From Ralstonia pickettii DTP0602 (lineage in GTDB: Bacteria > Pseudomonadota > Gammaproteobacteria > Burkholderiales > Burkholderiaceae): a stretch of DNA of 64,000 bases. The translations under genes and the position numbers were made by a program. The notes under the pieces are model-generated. The model saw nothing but the letters and a program-made list of their open reading frames with translations. It had not been told where the DNA came from and searched no databases. Of the stretch, positions 60,315 through 64,000 are shown piece after piece. The first letter of the stretch is position 1. The number at the start of each line of letters is the position of its first letter. The stretch covers positions 930,001-994,000 of the forward strand of contig CP006667.1 in NCBI GenBank assembly GCA_000471925.1. Reading direction: 5' to 3'.

Positions 60315-60668
60315 ATGGGACGCTTGACCACCCACGTTCTCGACACCGCTGCCGGGACGCCCGGACAAGGCATGTCGATTACTCTCCATAAAATTGTCGA
60401 CAATCGCCGCGAAACCCTGAAGACCGTGGTCACCAACCACGATGGCCGCTGCGACCAGCCGTTGCTGGAAGGCGCCGACTTTGCCGTCGGCGTGTATGAG
60501 CTGGAATTCGCTGCCGGCGATTACTTCCGCGCGCAAGGCGTAAAGTTGCCCGAGCCCGCCTTCCTGGACGTGGTGCCCCTGCGCTTCGGCATTGCCGACG
60601 TCAACGCGCACTACCACGTGCCGCTCCTGGTATCGCCCTGGTCGTATTCGACCTACCGCGGCAGCTGA
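60315..60668 (+). CDS. uraH: 5-hydroxyisourate hydrolase (transthyretin-like)
   Basis: A 117-residue HIUase, second step of urate breakdown (5-hydroxyisourate to OHCU). It opens GRLTTHVLDTAAGTPGQGM (catalytic His), has HDGRCDQPLL and ends in the family signature HYHVPLLVSPWSYSTYRGS. The near-tetrameric beta-sandwich fold is shared with transthyretin. A third perfect ATTGT-CG-ACAAT palindrome lies inside the gene at 60393-60404. Followed 31 bases later by puuD in the same direction. Confidence 0.96.
   Translation: MGRLTTHVLDTAAGTPGQGMSITLHKIVDNRRETLKTVVTNHDGRCDQPLLEGADFAVGVYELEFAAGDYFRAQGVKLPEPAFLDVVPLRFGIADVNAHYHVPLLVSPWSYSTYRGS
60393..60404. promoter_or_regulatory. Intragenic operator-like palindrome in uraH
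   Basis: ATTGT-CG-ACAAT, identical arms to the upstream operators, about 80 bases into uraH. It may be a downstream operator allowing DNA looping, or a coincidence of the codons KIVDN. Confidence 0.45.
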
Positions 60669-60699
60669 AGCGGTGGCATAGGGAAACAGGAGACAAGAC

Positions 60700-61914
60700 A
60701 TGGAAGGCTATATCCTCGACTGGGCCAATCTGCTGCTGCGGTGGGTGCACGTCATCACCGCCATCGCATGGATCGGCTCTTCGTTCTATTTCGTGTGGCT
60801 GGACAACAGCCTGACCAAGCCCACCGATCCTGAGCTGCAGGAAAAAGGTGTCGGCGGCGAACTGTGGGCCGTGCACGGCGGCGGCTTCTACAACCCGCAG
60901 AAATACCTGACCGCACCGAAGACGCTGCCGGAGAACCTGCACTGGTTCTACTGGGAGTCGTATTCGACGTGGATGACCGGCTTCGGCCTGCTGGTGGTGC
61001 TGTACCTGTTCAATGCCAGCACGTTCCTGATCGACAAGAACGTGTACGACATGTCGCCCGGCGCGGCGGTCGGGCTGGCGCTGGCGTATCTGGGCGCGGG
61101 CTGGGTGGTCTATGACTGCATCTGCCGCATCTTCGGCAAGAGCGACCGTACCGTCGGCGTGCTGGTGGCGATCTACGTGGCCGTGGCGGCCTACGTGGCA
61201 TGCAGCCTGTTCCAGGGCCGCGCCGCGTTTCTGCTGACCGGTGCGATGATCGCCACGATCATGAGCGCCAACGTGCTGGTGTGGATCATCCCGGGCCAGC
61301 GCAAGGTGGTTGCCGCGCTGCGGGCAGGCCAGCCGGTCGACCCGGTCCATGGCAAGAACGCCAAGCAGCGCAGCGTGCACAACACCTACTTCACGTTGCC
61401 GGTGCTGTTCGCCATGCTGTCGAACCACTACAGCATGACCTACAGCCATCAGTACAACTGGGTGGTGCTGGTCCTGATCATGCTGGCCGGTGTGCTGATC
61501 CGCCAGTTCTTCATCCTGAAGCACAAGGGCAAGATCAATATCGCCTGGCCTGCCGCCGGTGTTGCCGTGCTGGCCGGTGTTGCCGTGATGATCGCGCCGC
61601 AACCGCGCCCGGCCGTGGCCAAGAGCGAGAGCGGCGCCACCGCTGCTGCCGCCACCGTCAGCTTTGCCAAGGTGCAGGAAGTGATGAACGCCCGCTGCGT
61701 GCAGTGCCACGCCGAGCAGCCGAAGATGATGCCGACCGCGGCCAAGGGCATCAAGCTCGATACCGCGGAAGACATCAAGACTCATGCGCAGCTGATCTAC
61801 CAGCAGGCCGTGCAGCAGAAGGCGATGCCGCTGGGCAACGTGACGCAGATCACCGACGACGAACGCGCACTACTGGGGCAGTGGTTCGAAGGCGGTGCCA
61901 AGACTACCAACTGA
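60700..61914 (+). CDS. puuD: Urate hydroxylase PuuD (membrane protein with cytochrome c domain)
   Basis: A 404-residue integral-membrane urate oxidase, replacing soluble uricase. About eight hydrophobic helices start with LLLRWVHVITAIAWIGSSFYFVW. After a loop near residue 305 comes a periplasmic cytochrome c domain with CVQCH (about 333-337) and a candidate axial Met in QQKAMPLGNVTQIT. The PuuD/DUF989 family passes electrons from urate oxidation to the respiratory chain rather than making H2O2. Co-transcribed with uraH; GGAGACAAG precedes the ATG. Confidence 0.93.
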   Translation: MEGYILDWANLLLRWVHVITAIAWIGSSFYFVWLDNSLTKPTDPELQEKGVGGELWAVHGGGFYNPQKYLTAPKTLPENLHWFYWESYSTWMTGFGLLVVLYLFNASTFLIDKNVYDMSPGAAVGLALAYLGAGWVVYDCICRIFGKSDRTVGVLVAIYVAVAAYVACSLFQGRAAFLLTGAMIATIMSANVLVWIIPGQRKVVAALRAGQPVDPVHGKNAKQRSVHNTYFTLPVLFAMLSNHYSMTYSHQYNWVVLVLIMLAGVLIRQFFILKHKGKINIAWPAAGVAVLAGVAVMIAPQPRPAVAKSESGATAAAATVSFAKVQEVMNARCVQCHAEQPKMMPTAAKGIKLDTAEDIKTHAQLIYQQAVQQKAMPLGNVTQITDDERALLGQWFEGGAKTTN

Positions 61915-61994
61915 TCTGGAATCCGAGCATCGGTGATCGACGGTCCGGGGGCTGCGCAGTTGGCAGCCGTCAGTACCGGACCGGCGAGGGTTTG

Positions 61995-62022
61995 AACGGG
62001 GCCTTGTGCCCCGTTTTTTTTT
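61995..62022 (+). terminator. Rho-independent terminator of uraH-puuD
   Basis: AACGGGGC, loop CTTGT, GCCCCGTT, followed by nine T in a row. Confidence 0.95.
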
Positions 62023-62030
62023 CGGCGGCT

Positions 62031-62606
62031 TTATCCGCCGATATTCAGCAACGCCAGCACGCCCAGCGCCAGGAAGATCGCGGCAGCAATCTTGTGCACG
62101 AGCGCAATCGGCATCTTGTTGGCGAACTTATCCCCCAACAGCACAGCCGGCGCATTGGCGATCATCATGCCGAAGGTTGTGCCCGCCACCACCGCCAGCA
62201 CGGTATCGCTAAAGCGGGCAGCCAGCGCCACCGTGGCAATCTGCGTCTTGTCGCCCATTTCGGCAAAGAAAAACGCGACGATGGTCGTGCCCAGGATGCC
62301 GATCGCCCCTTTGACCGGCTTGGCCTGCTCGGCGTCATCGAGCTTGTCGGGAATCAGCATCCACCCCGCCATCGCGATAAAGCCCAGGCCGAGAATCCAG
62401 CGCAGCAGGCTTTCGCCCAGTACGTTGGTGATCCAGCCGCCGAGCGCGCCGGCAAAGCCGTGGTTGACCAGCGTGGCGATCAGGATGCCGAGGATGATCG
62501 GGACGGGCTTGCGATAGCGCGCGGCCAGCACCAGCGACAGCAATTGCGTCTTGTCGCCCATTTCAGCAAGGGCGACGATGCCTGTGGAGACGAGGAAGGC
62601 TTCCAT
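62031..62606 (-). CDS. GDT1/TMEM165 (UPF0016) family Mn2+/Ca2+ exporter
   Basis: A 191-residue inner-membrane protein with two copies of the family motif ExGDKTQ: ALAEMGDKTQLLSLVLAARY near residue 18 and FFAEMGDKTQIATVALAARF near residue 111, each in a hydrophobic helix pair (an internal inverted duplication). Bacterial relatives export manganese. A yybP-ykoY riboswitch in the leader strongly supports a manganese role. I use the ATG at 62606 giving MEAFLVSTGIVALAEMGD, a typical N-terminus; there is no obvious ribosome site, and a 5-bp hairpin lies directly before the ATG. Confidence 0.92.
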   Translation of the reverse strand: MEAFLVSTGIVALAEMGDKTQLLSLVLAARYRKPVPIILGILIATLVNHGFAGALGGWITNVLGESLLRWILGLGFIAMAGWMLIPDKLDDAEQAKPVKGAIGILGTTIVAFFFAEMGDKTQIATVALAARFSDTVLAVVAGTTFGMMIANAPAVLLGDKFANKMPIALVHKIAAAIFLALGVLALLNIGG

Positions 62607-62651
62607 GTTGTTATGTGGGATAACCGGGCCGCAATGCATCGCGAGATGCCA

Positions 62652-62694
62652 ATGACGCACACCTTTCCCGGCCCGGCCAGAAAGGTATGGTCAT
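62652..62694 (-). promoter_or_regulatory. Riboswitch expression-platform hairpin competing with P1
   Basis: ATGAC (62690-62694) pairs with GTCAT (62652-62656), enclosing an ACCTTTC/GAAAGGT stem and a GC-rich loop. The first arm uses three bases of the P1 3' strand, so the hairpin and the closed aptamer should exclude each other. There is no T-tract, so control may be at translation or Rho. Confidence 0.55.
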
Positions 62695-62860
62695 CGGTCT
62701 CGCCAGGCATGGACGCTGCCGGGCCAATCACAACAAGGCCGGGCGGGTCCGGAGCTGCGCACGCCATAACCGCAAGCGGTCAAGTCTGTTGACGTACGCC
62801 CCTGTCTCCCGGTGTCCGCATTGCGCGGCGCGGTGCGAGCAGGGCGGCTACTCCCCAATG
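62692..62860 (-). ncRNA. yybP-ykoY manganese riboswitch
   Basis: Read on the minus strand, the aptamer's conserved elements are in order. CATTGG forms the 5' side of P1 and runs into GGGGAGTAG (62848-62856), then a stem, GTCAACAGACTTG, a third helix, and finally GGCGAGACC (62696-62704) with CCGATG (62692-62697) closing P1 with one G-U pair. These are the yybP-ykoY consensus blocks. Mn2+ binding would switch expression of the GDT1-type exporter that follows. Aptamer boundaries are set by P1. Confidence 0.92.
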
Positions 62861-62869
62861 GAAGTCGCG

Positions 62870-62898
62870 ATTATAGCGGCAGCGGCGGTGATCGTCCA
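62870..62898 (-). promoter_or_regulatory. Promoter of the riboswitch and GDT1-family gene
   Basis: TGGACG (62893-62898), a 17-bp spacer, and a perfect TATAAT (62870-62875), about 10 bases before the aptamer. Confidence 0.7.
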
Positions 62899-62925
62899 CC
62901 GGCGCCGGGATCGCGGAAGTGACGT

Positions 62926-64000
62926 TCAGGCCGGTACCGGCGCATTGTCGCTGGTCTGGCGGCCGCGGAAATCGGTCCAGCACAGCGCCTTGAAGTCATA
63001 CAGCTTGCAGCGGCGTGCGGTGTCGAAGTACCAGCGCCACGAGAAATTCTCGATGATGATGCGGCCCGGCAGCGCGTGTTCCAGCAGCGCCTGGGCGCGC
63101 TTGAGGCGGTACAGCGGCACGCTCATGTCGACGTGGTGGGCGGTGTGTTCCATGATGTGGTGCAACGCGGCGCCGATGCCGTGGCGGAAGCGCAGGTGCA
63201 CGGTGGTCGAGACAAACGGCTGCGCCTTGGCCCACATCGCCTTGGTGTCGTACCACGCCACGCTGGTGTGGGTGTGGTGCACGTAGAGCACGAAGCCGAC
63301 GGTGATGTTCCACACCAGGAACGGCAGCACGAAACCGGCGCCGACCAGCATCCACGCCGACTGGCTGGTGGCGAACGCCAGCCCGACCAGCGCGCCGATC
63401 CACGCCAGCCCGAAGGCCGCCACCAGCGCGCAGTCGCCCAGGAAGATCGGGCGGCGCGTGGCCATCTGGCGCTTGCTCGGGAAGAACAGCTTGCACCACC
63501 AGATCTCGACCAGGTAGTACAGGCCCGGGCCGAAGCCGGTGCGGTAGATGCGCTCCATCACGCGGCGCCAGCGCGGCAGCGCGTTGAATTCTTCCAGCGA
63601 GTAGGGCGCCCAGACGAAGTCGAAGCCTTTCAGGTTGGTGTAGCCGTGGTGCACCACATTATGGCCGACTTCCCACAGGCTGTAGGGCGTCAGCGACGGC
63701 AGGAAGGTCAGCCGGCCCAGCCATTTGTTCAGGCCGCGGCGCGGCGTCAGGCTCTGGTGGCAGGCATCGTGGCCGATGATAAACAGGCGCGCGATCACCA
63801 GGCCCGCCAGCACGCCCAGCGCGAGCTTGGCGGCCCCGTGCTGGGCCAGCACCACGCCGGCCAGCACGGCGGCGAACAGCAGGTAGTCGAAGGCGAACAG
63901 CGCCAGCGCGCGCGGCGTGCTGCGCTGGCCGAGCGGAATCAGCCAGCCGCGGATGATCTTGCGCGAGGGCAGCGGTGCGTCCGGTGCGATCGGCTCCGGG
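62926..64000 (-). CDS. Fatty acid desaturase, membrane di-iron type (N-terminus outside window)
   Basis: At least 358 residues; the frame is open to the right edge. The three histidine boxes are IGHDACHQ, VGHNVVHHGY and HHIMEHTAHHVD, the last with HxxHH. About four hydrophobic segments. They fit acyl-lipid or acyl-CoA desaturases, or a beta-carotene-type hydroxylase. The C-terminus FKALCWTDFRGRQ is polar. The stop lies 28 bases from the riboswitch promoter. Confidence 0.9.
   Translation of the reverse strand, partial: PEPIAPDAPLPSRKIIRGWLIPLGQRSTPRALALFAFDYLLFAAVLAGVVLAQHGAAKLALGVLAGLVIARLFIIGHDACHQSLTPRRGLNKWLGRLTFLPSLTPYSLWEVGHNVVHHGYTNLKGFDFVWAPYSLEEFNALPRWRRVMERIYRTGFGPGLYYLVEIWWCKLFFPSKRQMATRRPIFLGDCALVAAFGLAWIGALVGLAFATSQSAWMLVGAGFVLPFLVWNITVGFVLYVHHTHTSVAWYDTKAMWAKAQPFVSTTVHLRFRHGIGAALHHIMEHTAHHVDMSVPLYRLKRAQALLEHALPGRIIIENFSWRWYFDTARRCKLYDFKALCWTDFRGRQTSDNAPVPA

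Noticed and set aside
1..64000. CRISPR arrays, rRNA genes, insertion sequences, plasmid or phage origins
   Set aside because: No regularly spaced repeats, rRNA motifs, transposase genes with terminal repeats, or origin iterons were seen on reading both strands.

Overview
The window is a gene-dense, very GC-rich bacterial chromosome segment. Several features point to the Cupriavidus/Ralstonia group of the Burkholderiaceae (Betaproteobacteria): the gene content and order yicC-gmk-rpoZ-spoT-greB, the trimeric porin type, the MaeB malic enzyme with a phosphotransacetylase tail, and a PuuD/UraH/UraD/PuuE urate module. I recognise no phage, integrase, intact insertion sequence or CRISPR array.

Layout. 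1-1.7 kb: the start of a Bmp/nucleoside-type ABC ATPase and a pirin. 2-6.4 kb: a four-gene quaternary-amine (osmoprotectant) ABC importer behind a near-consensus promoter with a roughly 400-nt leader, then a tiny HExxH protein. 6.4-12 kb: tRNA-Ser, a glycine-zipper lipoprotein, and a leftward series kinase, PP2C phosphatase, rph, rdgB, hemW. 12-17.4 kb: yicC, gmk, rpoZ, spoT, with greB convergent. 17.5-19.6 kb: tRNA-Arg, tRNA-fMet and small hypotheticals, one of them probably frameshifted. 19.8-38.7 kb: accessory metabolism, with two MocR regulators, a CMD-family protein, a decayed DUF2252 gene, LpxO, a PAS-PAS-GGDEF protein, two FAD proteins, a methyltransferase, a DUF342 protein, a CapA-like protein, a BBE-type oxidase and PPK2.

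38.85-46.1 kb holds the most interesting unit, a tightly overlapping seven-gene leftward operon. It encodes a CDP-alcohol phosphatidyltransferase, an Fe(II)/2-oxoglutarate oxygenase, a UPF0104-type membrane protein, a nucleotidyltransferase, a PEP mutase fused to a second nucleotidyltransferase domain, phosphonopyruvate decarboxylase and an AEP transaminase. Read together, these genes predict a route from PEP through phosphonopyruvate and phosphonoacetaldehyde to 2-aminoethylphosphonate, its CMP activation, and transfer to a lipid alcohol. That would be a phosphonolipid (or other membrane phosphonate conjugate), possibly hydroxylated. The operon is flanked by a decayed alcohol-dehydrogenase fragment and tRNA-Thr, which suggests a variable locus.

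46.6-54.6 kb: tRNA-Thr, fbp, pepN, a DUF4136 lipoprotein, maeB and a small hypothetical. 54.8-62 kb: a porin, then a urate catabolic regulon (uraD, puuE and the NCS2 permease leftward, a GntR repressor, uraH and puuD rightward). The gntR-uraH intergenic region carries repeated ATTGT-NN-ACA(A/t) palindromes that fit autoregulation. 62-64 kb: a GDT1/UPF0016 membrane protein preceded by a clear yybP-ykoY (Mn2+) riboswitch, and the 3' part of a fatty acid desaturase.

All calls come from reading the sequence and from recall of protein families. No database search was possible, so functional assignments beyond visible motifs are inference.
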